NCBI GenBank assembly: GCA_964017065.1
Contig: OZ024791.1
Span: 2,303,410-2,367,409 of the forward strand
DNA from: Haliclona indistincta
Lineage: Eukaryota; Porifera; Demospongiae; Haplosclerida; Chalinidae
Direction: 5' to 3'
DNA: 64,000 nucleotides
Every line of letters starts with the position of its first letter. The first letter of the stretch is position 1. A program made the position numbers and the translations under genes. This document shows positions 33,503 to 47,885 of the stretch, in pieces. The notes below the pieces were generated by a model. It was not told the DNA's origin and searched no databases. It worked only from the letters and a program-made list of their open reading frames with translations.

Positions 33503-34556
33503 CTAGCAATGTTCAGGTTCTAATAATGGTGGGAGTGCAGCAGCCCTGTCACTGGCTGTTCCTGGTATGACGTCTTCTTTATCCCTCTTGCTCGCTAGAG
33601 GAGCTTCAGGAAGTGGTTGAGGAAGTGGTAGGACTTTTAAAGGCATCGATTCACTTCTCCTGAAGCTATCTCTGCGTCTTTGTGCGTCTGTCTTTAAAAG
33701 TGGTTGCTGTTGCTCTTGTTTAGGTATTCCATGGGCTTCCAGAAGCTTCTCAAATGACTCTAATTTTTGTTTCTGGGTAAGAGGAAGTTGAGAAGGAGGC
33801 GATGAACTGCTGAGTAGCTCTTCCTGGGTTGGTAGTGGTCGGTACCAAGTCGTTCCTGTCTGCGGTTGGTGCATTTCAGCCACTGGGTGTATCATTAGTG
33901 AACTTGATTTTTTCTTTCTTTTTATTCGCTTCGCACTTTTCACTTGTTGTCGACTGATACCAGACGACCTGTCTCTCATAAGAGACTCCCTCTCTGGTCT
34001 GAGATCCAATGCATTGATAAGTGTGGAGAGTTTGCGCTGCTGACCAGCTTTCATCTGCTCTGCTGGTTGCTCTTCTTCTTCGTCACTTGACGAGGCTGAG
34101 GGTATGTATCTCTGTGACAGAGACTCCAATAGATATTCTTGTATTGAGTTTATTGATCTCGGTCCATTTTTATTCTTTTCTTGTGCATGCTGCCGCATCT
34201 TGGCGTGGAATTCTGGTGGGAAGCAGCCGTCATTATCGTAGATATTGTCTGCTTGTTCTTCATCTGTTGACACATCGTTGCTTCCTTCTCTTTCCTGAGT
34301 GTGACGGGGTTGAATCGGTGCCAGGATCTGTAAGTAACCTGCTTCATCCTCAGCAATGTCGTGTTTCCCTCCAGTATATGTCAAGGGATGGTCATCCTTT
34401 GACCTTTGTGGAAGTTGGTCAGTGATTATTGATTGTGTCCTGGAGCTATCCTGCATTTCACCTGCTGGTTGATCTTGGGGTGGGGCTAGCTTGATTGGGT
34501 TGTTGATATGTGGTTCAAATGGTTTAGCTTGAGGGTGTGTGTTTGTGTTCCCACAG
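33503..34556 (-). CDS. Unidentified low-complexity protein (last exon)
   Basis: A long open frame ending at 33503. It runs up to a Met at 34627, but TCTCTCCTTAG forms a good acceptor ending at 34557, so the exon probably starts at 34556 and the N-terminus is missing. About 350 residues rich in Glu, Gln, Ser and Pro, with a basic patch (SAKRIKRKKKSSS), an acidic run (SSSDEEEEQPAEQ), polyproline stretches (LPLPQPLPEAP) and two tyrosine motifs (AGYLQIL and DNIYDND) that resemble SH2-binding sites. No folded domain recognised. It could be a cytoplasmic tail or an adaptor. I found no convincing upstream exon before the RasGEF promoter region. Confidence 0.55.
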
Positions 34557-34627
34557 CTAAGGAGAGAGAAGTGGGAGTAAAGAGTGCTAGGCTTCATGGG
34601 ATGGGACAAGGTGAATAGATATTTCAA

Positions 34628-36111
34628 TTAGACTAAGTATCTATCCTTGAAGAGGGTATGCTTGAGGCATAGTAGAGCTAATGAGTGATGCCTACAGTGG
34701 TAGAGCAATTATACAGGATGCTAGTGACTGTCCTATGCTGATAAACACTAGGTAGTGGTGTATTGAAACTGCTGGCATGCATCCCAATGGTGCCATTTCG
34801 CAGTGCTTGTTTCTTGACCTCGTGGCTATGTATGAACCATGCTAATGTGCCAGCTACTGCATTGTGCTAGTACAGGGTTGCCTTGGCTGCTAACACATGC
34901 AAACTGGACCCAACGTGCTCGGCACGCGTTATATACACAGACACGCAAAGAGGAGGTACTATGCAGCTGTCCTCACCTGCATCAAGTAGATTTTGGGGTT
35001 TCACAGAAGCCAGGTTTGTATACTATGGGACGGGCCTACTCCAGCAACTGGTAACCCTCGGGGGCGGGATTATGTTAGCCACGCCCTCACGTCCGCATTG
35101 CTGACATTCTTGCTAGCATAAACACATAAAGGTTGTTATGCGTGATAGCATCATGCTTTGGTGTCAAAACGTACTGAGAGTGTCTAGCAGCTGACAGAAG
35201 AAACGCTAGTCTGGTTTTCGTGTTTTATCAGAGACGACGTGGAACGATCGCTGTCGTATTGTGTCGCAACTACTCATTGCCGTGTTCAAGTGCACGAGGA
35301 CAAGACAGTTGTACAGACAAGAGCTGATTCGTGAAAAGGTGAGATTAGGGCAGCGTTGCGTTAGCATTTTAACATCCCTAGCATATGCTGCTAGCATTAT
35401 TCCTAGTAGAGAAGAGACGTGTTAGTTTATTGTGCTTGTTGCATGCCGGGCTGGCCGTGTCATGCATGCATGCGTGGTGTCAGAGATATGGAAATTTGTT
35501 AATGAGAAGAAAAATGCAGTAGAGTCCACTGGCAGGGAGCCAGTATAGCTGCATTGCAGTGTTTACTGTCTTGCATTGTTTGCAGTCGAGCGAGTAGATC
35601 GCGTTGTTTACTTGTAAAAGCACGGTACAAGTAGTTTACAAGGCTAGTTAACATTATTCCATTCAACTTTCAATATGCCGTGTAGTCAACGTTCTTGTAT
35701 CAACTGGTTGATCTTGCCGTGCACAGCCTCATAGCGCTCGCTGCCGCATTCTTCTGCTGTTTGCTTTATTTTTGTGCAACTAATTATACCGCCATTTGCA
35801 GTCGTTAGATTCCTTCTCGGTGCTACTCGACAACCTCTCAGCCTGTGGCTTTCTACTGGCCGCAATTTCCCCCTTTGACATGGCTGTGTTCTCTCGGTAG
35901 CTCGGCCCACCTGCTTTCTAGCTAAGAGCTCGAAAAGTGAATGGCTTCGGTCGGTGCTTTGTAAAATCACGCGACGGCTTTAGCTAACTCGCTAATCTGG
36001 TTAAGGTTAGACTCGCACTTCTTTAGCAAGACCTCTGTAAAGAAATGCATTTCTTGTTCTTTTAATTATCCACTAATGATCAGACATTCCTCTACTTCCT
36101 CCCTTACTTCA
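34628..36111. other. 5' region of the RasGEF gene
   Basis: A candidate 5' UTR exon ends at the donor GTGAAAAG|GTGAGA near 35338 and would splice to the acceptor CTTCAG ending at 36111, eight bases before the start codon. Nothing else recognised. Confidence 0.45.
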
Positions 36112-36119
36112 GGTGAGCA

Positions 36120-39100
36120 ATGTCTGAACAGCAGCAGCAGCCTCAAGCTCAGCAGCCTCAAGCTCAGCAGCAGCAGAACTACAATAGCCGCAGTCTAGAC
36201 AGACGCAGGCACAAGTCCTCCAGGAGATCGCGAAAGGAGAACCAACCGACCATCATTCGTCGATCGGGCAGCCAGGAGGAGGTGTACACGGGTACACTTG
36301 TGACAGAGATACCTGAGAACTTTCTAGTGCACATGGAGCCTCGCAAAGAATCAGAGCAGATGACAGACATTGATCCCAACAGCAAGGGCAGCAGTGATAG
36401 TCTACTAGTAGAGGGCAAGGTGGAGCTCAGTGAGAATATGAGAAGAAGAATTAGCCGTAAGGGAGGTCGGCCCGGCAGCAAGAAGAACAATAGCTCACTT
36501 AAGCATGATGCTACGGATGGTAGTGAGTCTGTGGATGCTGGTAAGAGCGAGTCAACTAGCAAGCCGGTCATCAAGTGCGAAAATGAGAACGGCTACATCG
36601 TATCATCGCAGAATCTGGAAAATGGAACAACGGAGCTGACCATTCCTGTACCCAGCGTGAAGAACGAGCAGGTGTCCACCACTAAGGAGGTGGAAGAAGA
36701 GGGAGATGAGACAGTACTACGCAACTCCACAGCAAGCACAGACTCGGGCATAGCTGAGCCCAGTGAGAGAGAACTTGCATCGCATGGGACCTCAACTGAA
36801 AACTCGCCCACAGAGATGTCAGTTCGTACTCATCTTCTCCCACCAAGAAACTTTGAAATGTTACGATTCCGTAACAAAGATCGCGACTCAATGCTCCTTT
36901 CACAGCTGTGTGTGGTAGCCGTCACGTTACCTGCTGACATCCATCAAGGACAGCAGAAGGGGAAGGGCGCCATATTGAAATTTCGGTTCTCTCCATACAC
37001 ACAAATAGAAGCTTTGAGAGTAGCCATTTTGAAGGTAAGTAGAAATTGTTCAAAAAATACTATTGTTCATCTTTTTATTTACTTTTTAGCAATTTAACGA
37101 AAGATTTGAAGTTACAGTTGAAAAATTGTCTAAGCTTCATCTGTTTCGATACTTGGAGGTATGTTGGATTTCTCCCTTTCTTCCTGGAAAATATTCACAG
37201 TCATTCCGCTATCTGTCACTATCAGATGTTGCTAATTCCCATTATATGAATACCTGCTAGCTTTCCTCTAGTCTTGTTTGTGAATCTTGATATCTTGTGA
37301 ATTTGCTAACTGTAGCTGTTTGCGCAATAAAGCCTTCTCCAAACTAGCTAAGCCAGGTGGTGTTTACATGGGGTACTTGTATAGACTGCAACTAGCCTTA
37401 TATCCCCACTATAAGCCTTGTATGACGCTCCAGTTAGTATAGTGTATTGTACTGCATTGTGCCCGTGTATTAGGTTGTGTGTAAAACAGACTTTAAGCTA
37501 TTGACAGTTGTGTGGTTGAAATAGCAACTTACTGAGCTCATATACACAACTGTAGGATTGTGTTATGAGAAATTATCGTGTTTTGTTTACGTTGCCTGAG
37601 TGTGTATCTTATTCTGTGAGTATACGGCATGTGGCTGGTGCTTGTGTGACATAAGATGGTGCAATAATGTGTGCTTGCCTGTGCATTACCATATTCAGTT
37701 AATGTGGAATGTCCTTTATATATCCATTTACCATGAGAAGGGACTGTATTTGATATTGTATTGCATCCCAAGATGCACTCAAGCATTAACACGTTGCCTA
37801 TTTTGAGAGTCATCAGTGTAATTGATTATGAGTGTGAGTATGTTGGATAGAGGAAGTTGATATGCCTGTCTCAAATGTGTCAGTTTGTCCGGGATGAGTC
37901 TACTCTGTGTGTGAGTGTCCTCTATCAACACTACATAGGACAGTTCTGTGTGTGTGTTGACTTGGGTTTCTATTGTCAGATCGATTCATGGTTGGGATGT
38001 TGGTAGAATGGTACTTGTTAATTGAGTTATCGCTGGTGTTGGCCAAGGTTGTTTGGTGTGTTGCTCTGCTAATTTGATAATCAACTGAGGTGACAATTAA
38101 ACCTTGTTCCCCTGTTCTTCTGTGCAGGAAGAAGAGGGTTGGGAGTACCTCGAGGAAGATCGGTCACTTCAAGACTACAACCTCCACAACGAGGTGAGAG
38201 AGAGAGAATAAAGAGAGAATTTGTGTGAAGCGACCGAACTAACAGTAGTTGTGTTTCTCCGAATTTCCTTTATTTTCGTGTACTTACTGAGCTTGTAGCT
38301 CAAGTGTGTATATTAACCCAATCGGAAATGTATGACTTGTAGTGAACAAGTTGTTAGGTACATATTCCATTTCTGGTGGACTAGTGCATTAGATAGCCGT
38401 GTCTTGTATGCCCGTGAGATCACAGTATTGTTTGGTTGATGTGTTATGGGAACTCACAATACTCTTTCCACACCTGCATGCTCTCTATAATGCACCTGTT
38501 AAACTGCTGATGCAATGTCAATATTTATTAGGCTGCAAAATTTGAGTGACAGTTATCAAAATTTTACACCATGTCAGTCAAATTTGTGAAATTTTACTTT
38601 CACATTTACTATTCAGCCTACAATTACTTGCAAGTGTAGTTTTTAAATTGCTCGCTATCCGTGCAGTACCAGGCACAGATTAGTCAATTACTAATTGCCG
38701 AATCTGTGGTTGTATTGTTGATTTTCAGTACACTCGTCAAACAGGTTTCTATTCCCAGAATCCTGATTCTGCGGCTGAAAGTTTTCAATGAGTTTTCTTC
38801 ATTTGCGGCTATAGAGTGTACACTAGCAAGCATATACACTTTCACTGTTTCGTCTTTTCGATATTTCCGTCTATCTTGCGGCTTTTGGGAAAACCAGTAG
38901 AGCGTAGTAGTTGTGATTAGCGGACGGCGAGAATTTCAGTTTAGTAACGAAAGAGAATAGTCCATTTTCAAGTTGATAGAGGAAAGATCACAGGAAACAA
39001 TATGATGGTGTAGGAAAATGGTGGGTGCTTTATCAACAATGGGAACCAGTTTCTATGAAAGTTCAGCTGAACTCTTGTTAGAGGGTCAAGGGACATTAAT

Positions 39101-42100
39101 TAGTGTTGGGAACATCTTGGTACAAATTTATCATGATCTGTTGTGTTGTTTCGATATAAAACTTTGATCAATATCCTTTGCATCATGACCTGCTTGGTAC
39201 TGTTGGCTCTGTCTCTGCTTCCAAGAATGCTTGGATGCTAGGTGTCTTAATTACTCCTCTGTAGATAATTTGTTTACAAAAAAATCATGATTATCTTTTG
39301 ATGCTTGTATTTCGGTCCAAAGTTTACCATGTTACATGGTTAGCTGTACTGTGGTTGTCTACAAGATTTCCACTTGCAGCTGCTGCATAAAGCAGCTTTT
39401 TCACAGCCTTTAGTGATTAAGGCTCAATAGTTTCAAAGGCCCACTTGAAAGCAAAGTCTGTGATTCTCTATACATGAGGTGTACACAGTTTCAACAGGCA
39501 CAATGTGTTTGTGTGTTGTTTATAGTTTTTGATGTGCTCAGATGCAGTGTATTGTGGTAGAGATAGTAAGCATAGCTTGATCTAGTGATAACATGACCAC
39601 AGAGCCAACTACAACACATTAGCATTGGGAAGCAGAAGGGTACTTGTTCCTGGTAGTGAAAGTAGAAAGATAAAGACTGAGAGCTAGCTTTATCTGAGTG
39701 AGTGATTGAGGGAATGTTTTTATTTTCCTCCAGAGCAAACTCGAGTTGAAATGTCTCTCATCGACTTATCGGGACATGCGTGTTGTGATACCGCAGCTCG
39801 AGTGCAGCCTGTCTGTGGAGTTCGACCAGTTCAGCACAGTTGGTGACGTACTCCGTCAAGTCCTCGACCTTTCTCAGCCTCAACTTGACCCCACGGAGGG
39901 ATACACATTATACCATGTCAGACTACGAATGACGTGAGTGCAAGCATACAATTTTAAATTTCAACTATACTAATTCGACTTGATCTTTGCAAACAAAACT
40001 CCATATTTGCCGAGAGTCAATTGTAGCGGTCTGTATTGACCAATTAATTCACACTGCTTACAAACTGTGTATAGTCTATGTTTAGGTATTGTCCATTAGT
40101 TATAATGCCCAGCACTCTCAGCAATGCCGTATTTGGTTTCGCCCATTCACTATTCAGAGCCTATGCTGGGTAAGTGCATACAATAGGACACACCCACTCC
40201 TTTGCAAGTTGCATTGATTTTATCAGTAAACTTGATAATTGATAGAGTCCATATTTTGCCGAAGATTGTTACATGTTTGCGTGTGCGGTAATCTGCCAAA
40301 TTTATTGTAGCATGTGAGACCGGCCTTTGTAGTACAGTACACAACTGACTGAGAGGACAAGCGTGCGTTTTGATTTTGACGTGGGAAATGACGTGAAAGA
40401 GTGTGATTATGTTGTTGCTGCTATAGTGTTGCAGTTTATTTGTGCAAAGTGTGTGTGCGGTTAGTCTGTGCATTCCAGCAGTTACTAATATTTGTCAATG
40501 GTACAGTGTGTGGTGGCTGTGGAATGTCAGCCATGATATGGGAGTGTCGTGTGGGTATACTGTGTGAGTTTGTTAGTAGTCAATGAACCAACAAAACGGA
40601 CTCCAAATATTATGAGAAAATCATAACAGAAAAAATTGATTTTTGTTTAAGTGTCACTGTCTAGCACCGAAGTTCCTCAGCTGTTTGGTGGTTTCTAGAA
40701 TATTCCAGCAACATAACATGTGCATGTATTGTGTTTGTATGTGTCTGGGTGGGCGGGATTTCAACACTGGATTATTATAATCCATGAGACACTAGCTGCT
40801 GAGTCTCACCATGCCCACCATGAGTCTCACCATTATGTTATTGTTCTACCACTTTAATCCCTCCCTCCTCTGTCAATACAGATTGGATCCTACAGAAAGC
40901 ATGGTATTTTATCATATTCTCTCAAGTGACGTCTTAGAGTGCAGAGTAAGTCCTTTCTCCCCTCTCTCCCTCTCTAATCTGCCCTCATCATGATATCAAC
41001 TTACATAAGTTGTACCAAGAAGCCATAGTTTATTTCTCACAGCCAGTCACAACTAATCGAGGCCATGTGTTCACCACATGTACACAGCTAGTGTTCACAC
41101 TAACATACTCTTTGCTGTACATGAGTAAACCAGCTTTAATTTGCATTATCTTGTCACAACAACTACACACAGTCTATGGTAATTGAACAGAGAAAGTTGT
41201 CACAGACCTCGTGAATCTGCTTAGCACAGTTTTCACTGAGTCTGGGAACAAAATAGGTTGTCTCTTTGTCCAGATGCTGTCAGGATAGAAGCCATTGTGT
41301 GCTTAACCAGAACAAAGAATAGCAGTTCCTGATTACTCTAGCAATTAATTTTCAAAAACACTTGCAGGCTCTTCAGCTTTGTGTGCATGCATTTGAAGGG
41401 TCCTTTGCATTTTTTATTTTTAGTAGACCCCTCATTGCTAGATTTGCCTTGGTAGTGAGTTGGTGAGTTTTGTGTTTTGCTACAAAGTGTCATGTCCTGT
41501 AGCGTAGGCGGGCTGCAATCTGATTGGTCAAAAATGCATGCTTTGTTGTGCTGGGGAAAGAACACCGACACATCCTCACAAGCTTATCTGGTGTGTGAAT
41601 AATTGTAGCAATGTCTCAGTACTAGTAACACCTCATACCGACACTTCTTATATGAGAATACTCATGCACTATCTCTCATTTTGCCTAACATAGCTAGCTC
41701 GACTAGTAAACAAAGTCACTTCAGTTTCTGCTTCTTACTCTAGTTGGCTGTTGGGAAGCTTCACGAGCACTCTGTGATACTGACCATTAAGATTCCTTCA
41801 ATCCAGAGCAGTAGAAAGGTGAAGGTGTGCTTGGATGAGACAGTTGGTGAATTGATGAGGTAAGAGTTTGTGTTGCTGTGTGTGAGTTTTGAGTGATAGA
41901 GTGGATGTGTGTGTCTTTGGAATAGCTTAACAACAGGATTTGTGGTAATGAGCTCAGCCAGTGTTTGGCTAATGCAACCACACATTGGAGACTATAGTCT
42001 GCTCGGATAGTTGTTTTAAGCTGTTGTGCTTACAATGGCAGGTCGCATTCCTGTTGTTTTGAATAAACATATCTTTCCCTCTTCTCAGAATTGTCCAGTT

Positions 42101-45100
42101 TGTGTTTAGGTGTCAGTTGATAAATCATAGCAATATTTGTGGATGTTATAATGTACTTTGAATTGGGTATAATTCGATTGTAGTTATTTGTGGTTTTGTG
42201 TAATTTTATGGTGCCTGATCTTGCTTCCACAGCACGTTGATGAGAAGAGTTCCCGATCCTGAGTCCAGCAGATGGGCTCACATGGCGCTCTATCTTCGGC
42301 CCAAGAACAGCTCTGTTGCTGGTGTGTGGATGGAAGACTACAAATTCCTCGCAGCCTACAAACTCAAAGCAACAGTAAGTCTTCTTCTCGCTTCATTGTA
42401 CATACCAAATGATTCGTGCAGTGGTTACCCATCAGTGACTAATGGGACTATGATGTAATAATGACATCATTACTTCAATGGTAAAAGCTTTACTTCCATT
42501 AATGATCTGATATAAATCGATGTCATTATCCTATTTTAGTTCAATTTTGTGATTCCAGCTGGTGTAATCTGTGTAGTCAGCATCATTATTTGTTTATCAA
42601 GCCTTATAACCCCAGACCAGGTGACCTTGCTGGCTTGGCTGTAGGAATTAACTGCCAGGTCATCATCAACACTCTTTTGAATTCTAGTAGCAGGTGTCTC
42701 ATTCTTCTGAAGTACTTGTTTCGAACATGACCTGTACATAACCTCTCACGATTGTGTCTACCATGCTAAGTAGTCTCTGTCTGCATGTCCATTCAACCCT
42801 CCAGTGCTAAATATTAATTGTATACTGGATGTTATCATTGAGCAGAGGAATGGCGCTATGTAACATTTACATTACTACACGAGGAAAGCTGCAATGTAGC
42901 TCTAAAAATGCTATATTACAGGGAGGCAGAGGCTGTGATGTATTCTGTATTTCTTCAGTCTGTGCCCTGGTGGTTAACACGTGGTCCCCATCCCTTCCTT
43001 GCTATGACAGTGCACAGGGTTTAGTTTGATCAACTTTGCCCTGCCTCAAATGTACCAACCCCTTGTGGTGACCTTTGCCTTGTCTAATGGTTGGTGTTGA
43101 TCAATTGTGTCTTTGGCTGCTTTAGAACAGTTAGGTCACATCAAGCAGGTGTGCAATTAACTTTCAGCTGCTGAAATAGCATTTTTGATGAGTGCATATT
43201 ACTGGCTAATAATAGTTGCTCAACAGGTGCTTTTTAGTGGTGGTGTCACGTCGTAATTATTCTCTTACGTTGCCATGGTTACTAATTGTGGTAATCGTCT
43301 GTTCAGCATTTGATGGCTATCACCAACAGATGTTAGATTAGAGCGGTTTAGTGTTGTCTGTAACAGCAGGCACACACAGGTGCATGACACACTTGAGGTG
43401 GAAACCATGATAAAGTAGCCGCTGCTTACCATACAATACACTATGCATTGTACAATAGCAAGAGAGAGTGGAAAGGTCCTCTTAGCTAGTTTCACTGTAA
43501 ACTGTTTTTTACAACTCAAAGTTATTATAACTATTATCACACCTATGATCTGTTATTATCACAGGATGTTATCGAGTTCAGACCAAAGTACCGCCCCATG
43601 AAGTTCGAGCTGAAGGTGTACCCTCACGATCATGAAGGAGACAACAATGTAGTGTACGCTACACCAGAGCTGCTCATTGCACAGGACAGCTTTGTCAGCG
43701 ATGTGATCGACCTCCTCTGCAACTCATGGTAAGTGAGAGAATGAGTGAGTGAGTGGGTGGGTGAGCAAATGAATGAGTGGGTGAGTGAGTGAGTAAAATT
43801 AATGGGCGAGCGAGTGTGTCAAAGTTTTTCATTCTTTGTTTCTCCAACAGTTCTCTAGAGTACGACCCTCGGTTGTACGGCCTGTATCTTCATGATGATC
43901 AACAGCTACCTCAAGAGCTATCAATGTGGGACTACCTTGACGACAGCGTGCCAGGTTACCAAGACAGCATCGTACTGCACATGGTGCACAAACCGATAAC
44001 AGTCAGCTTTGAGGGAGAAGAACAAAGGTAAGAAACAACATACAACACGCTCTTACCTCCGCACACAGACACACTTTCACTGCCTTATCTTACATCACTT
44101 ACCGTCTAATTTCTCTCCACAGTACAACCACACTCAATGTTGATTTCAGCCAACCCTGCAAAGTATTGCGCAACATTCTCTGTCGTCGCTATGGTTGCCG
44201 CTACCACTGCCAGTATGGTCTAGTGTACGAGGGAATCATCCTCCACCTCCACAAGAGCTTGCACAACCAAGGAGTCTGTGAGCAAGAAAAGATAGCGCTC
44301 ATGAAGATAGATGTGGAGGAGGTCAGAGAAGGTCCGCCTGCTTCACCCGTCAAGATGCAACTGTTGAGAAAGGATTCCCAAAGCTGCTTAATGGAGGTAT
44401 GTGTGCAAACATTGTAACTACGTAATTTGTAGAACCCCTATATTCAACATTTGTTATACAAATGTGCGTAGGAGAGCCCAGAACTCCTATGTATGTCATT
44501 AACTGCCAAATCTAATTTCTTTCACTTTTTCTATACACAGAGAGATGCGGCCAGTCGAGAATCCCTAGCACTCGTCGAAGATGATTGCAATATTTGGGAC
44601 GAAGATGACAGCGGTGAAGTGAATATAAGATTCGACAAGAAGAGACCGGGTGTGGTCGTAGGAGCTTCATTCAACAAGCTTGTGGAGAGAATTACAAGTG
44701 TAACTGATCATGGTAAGAAGAGATTAATAAAGTGAGAGAGGAAAGAGTTCAAGAGAGAAGAGGATGAAAGAGAAAGAGCATGAGCTAGAAAAGCTTGCTT
44801 AATCTTTTTTCTCACCAGATCTCGAATTTGTGAAGACCTTCCTGCTCACCTATCAGTCCTTTGCTACTCCTGACAAACTGCTGCGAAAGCTGATAGAGCG
44901 TTACAACGTGGTTCGCCCGACACACATGGCCGTGTCTGACTTTGCTCACATGAGACAGACCATTCAAGCCCGTGTCATCAACGCACTCAGACTATGGGTC
45001 GAATACGGAGTAGACTTCAAGGGTGAGTCAGTATACTAGTTAGTATACTATACTAGTAGATAATTAGGAAATAGGATATTTTTGGATACTACAGCTGGTT

Positions 45101-46756
45101 TGATAATCTTTTTTGTCTTTCTAGATAATGTAACTCTCCAGAACAATATTCTTCATTTCATCAGCACTGTTCTAGTGTTGGACCATGCTAGGCTCTGCCG
45201 TCCTCTACGAACAAATATCTTGTCCATTCGGGTAAGAAACTGACGCCGCTGCATTAATATAGTACAATAAGGGTTAACCATGTCTTTGTGTTACAATAGG
45301 GTGTGATTCAGAAGAAGAATGTCAAAATGTTCCGTGATCCAGCTCCACCAGTGAAGGTATAAATAGAATTCATGACATCATACCTATTATAGCTATTTTT
45401 AGTATACCTCAATCATCTGTTTGTTGTTTTCTCTCCCAATAGTTTCCGGTGACTTCTTCACCGATATTGAGCGTATTTGATTTTGACCCAGAAGAGATCG
45501 CTCGTCAGCTCACCATCATTGACTTCAGTCTCTTTGCTAAGATCAAGCCAGCAGAGCTTCTCAATCAGGTATACACATACCTCTATTAATAACACCAGTC
45601 ACCTCCCGGATTTGGTGATGTACAAATGTGTGCTTTAAATTTGATAAATCCATGAATATTTTCACACACTTACTGTCACCAAGGCATGCATTCTCAGCCA
45701 TATTAACATGCGTTTGTTCTTGCTCTCACATCAGGCATGGCAGAAACCCAAGTACAGACATCGTGCTCACAACATCCTCCGTCTCGTGGAAAGAATGAAT
45801 AACCTCACGCTCTGGGTTGCTACTACCATTCTATCACAAAGGGTACGTCAGCTAAAATACACATTTTAACTTGTCATAATTATGTTTGTTAATATTTACT
45901 GTATACATGTTACCATAGCAACTATTGACGACTATTATTTATCGATTCTGTAGGATGTCACTAACAGAGCTCGGAGAATAGCAAGCTTCATCCAAATCTC
46001 ATCTGTAAGCAAGCGCTTGTCCTTCTTAAAAAAACACCGATTTTTATTTTTTTTCTTCCGTAGCATCTTCACCAAATGCACAACTACTGTACTCTGCTGT
46101 CTGTATTGAATGGTCTCGCTCATCATTCCATCACACGACTCAAGAAGAGCTTCGCCAGACTAGACAAAACGACTCGAAGCCGCCTAGAAGAGCTAGAAAC
46201 ACTAGCTAGACCTGGGGATCACTTCCGCATGCTCAGAGAAGAACTGAAGAAAGCCAGCAATCCCTGCATACCTTACCTGTGAGTATAAAATAAAAGAGAT
46301 AAAGTTATATTTTTAGCAGCTATAGGTAGATATTTTTGAGATCACACAATTATTTTTACTTTAATTCTTTTTTTGCAGTGGTTTGTACATGTCTGATTTG
46401 ACATTTCTGGACAATGGAAATCCAAACTTTCATTCGGACAGTCTCATCAACTTTTCAAAATGTCGTCTTATTTATCACCAGATCCGTGACCTTATCCTCA
46501 GACAGGTAAAATCACTATTACTTTCATAAATGCAGACAAATTTTATTGTTTATAAAACTTTTACAGGATAAGCCGTACAATTTTGAAGAAGTTCCTGCAC
46601 TACACGAGAGTTTAATGAAATTCAATTTTCTGGACTCTGACACACTTTACGATGTAGCTCTAACACGCGAGCCAAAGTAAGTTTCTACGCTATCATCATA
46701 CTTACCATAATTATTATGCTCTCTGTTCTAATTATAGAGACAAAGAAAAGAAATAG
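36120..46756 (+). CDS. RasGEF protein with tandem beta-grasp (talin F0-like) modules
   Basis: About 1,160 residues in 22 coding exons: 36120-37034, 37090-37158, 38128-38193, 39734-39933, 40882-40945, 41744-41859, 42233-42374, 43565-43728, 43851-44027, 44123-44396, 44541-44712, 44819-45022, 45125-45231, 45300-45356, 45443-45568, 45735-45842, 45954-46004, 46064-46278, 46379-46505, 46567-46676, 46738-46756. (A non-coding exon precedes.) Residues 1-260 are disordered and Gln/Ser/Glu-rich. About 275-720 hold a series of modules with the signature of a hydrophobic strand, a helix, and a closing W/Y-x-YxL-xxxDxLEL strand (DYNLHNESKLELK; ILSSDVLECR; LAAYKLKATDVIEF). RasGEF_N lies near 765-880 (FVKTFLLTYQSF) and the catalytic domain near 917-1130 (QLTIIDFSLFAKI, NNLTLWVATTIL, CIPYLGLYMSDLTFLDNG). 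Predicted cytosolic activator of a Ras/Rap GTPase. Confidence 0.88.
43729..43800. repeat. (GTGA)n repeat at a splice donor
   Basis: The donor GTAAGTGAGAG of the exon ending at 43728 runs straight into GAGTGAGTGAGTGGGTG repeats, which resemble the donor consensus GTGAGT over and over. Confidence 0.85.
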
Positions 46757-47885
46757 TTTCACTCGCTCACAAGTCATTTTTGTCGGCATCAGAGCAGGTT
46801 TTAACACTGGTATACTGTAACTAATCGCAAGACTTATTCTAATATCTCATCAACTTTGCATCACTCACTCTTGTATCATGACTTCTTCCTCGATCGATTA
46901 ACTTGCAATTCTTTCTACTTGTAAATATTGACTCAAATCTTCCTGTACTCAATTCTCTCTCTTCCACGCACGTCACAAGTTTGTGTTGGTTTGTTTCAAT
47001 TTCAGGCAATGCCTGTTCATCAGACTTGAAAATAGCAACAACTATTAACTTTGTTAATGCTGTTCATTATATAATCCACTCCGTTTATACACCCAGAAAC
47101 ACTTCCTAGCCATTAATATTATTGTGCTCTGCTTATTGTGTTGTTGTTGTTGGCCAAATCACTATCATTATTATACTCAGTTCAAAATTTCATTGATGAA
47201 AAAAAAACGAACCGTTAGATAATTATTATGGGTACTACTGACTACTTATGCAAGGAATACTAAGCAAGTGAGAAAAGGAAGAAAAACAGAAAAGATGTCA
47301 GTTACTCACAGTGAGGGACCTCATCTACCACTAGGGTTGGGTCTGTAGTGAACAAACTGGACTCTGACCATCTAGAACCTCTTGAACAAAATGATCGAGC
47401 ATAGTAAGGAGAAGTATAATATTCATCTTAGCAGTCGAATGAATATGCTATGCGTTGTCAACAAAGCAAACCGCTTGTAGATACCTCCCAAGGTGTAACA
47501 TCTATGAAGCAGGCAGGAGGCTTAGCTCTCCAGTTGCGTGTGTGTATGTACTTTCAAAAATTAATAACTCATTTTCACATTTCTTCTGAATAACGAGTCA
47601 TTTCTCTGGCTTCATGTCCATTTAGAACATTTATCGTTTACATTTACAAAACTTAAAACACCACATAAGAATATCCATGTTACTCAAGCATAACTCCATT
47701 AGTCTGACAAGAATTCAATTTGTTAGCCAACAGATGTGGAGTCATTATATAAACATGTTTGCTACTATTGTGGTGCACTATTATTCTGAGAATAATCAGT
47801 TATTAACTATAATAAAAGAGAATAAAAGTTACAGATCTCTGAATAAATAATTTTATTATAGTTGGTATGGTTTGTGTAGTATTAG
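46757..47885. other. Convergent intergenic region
   Basis: 3' ends of the RasGEF gene and of the minus-strand PTB-like gene face each other. AT-rich, with several AATAAA-type sites (47812, 47822, 47843). No coding signal. Confidence 0.6.
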
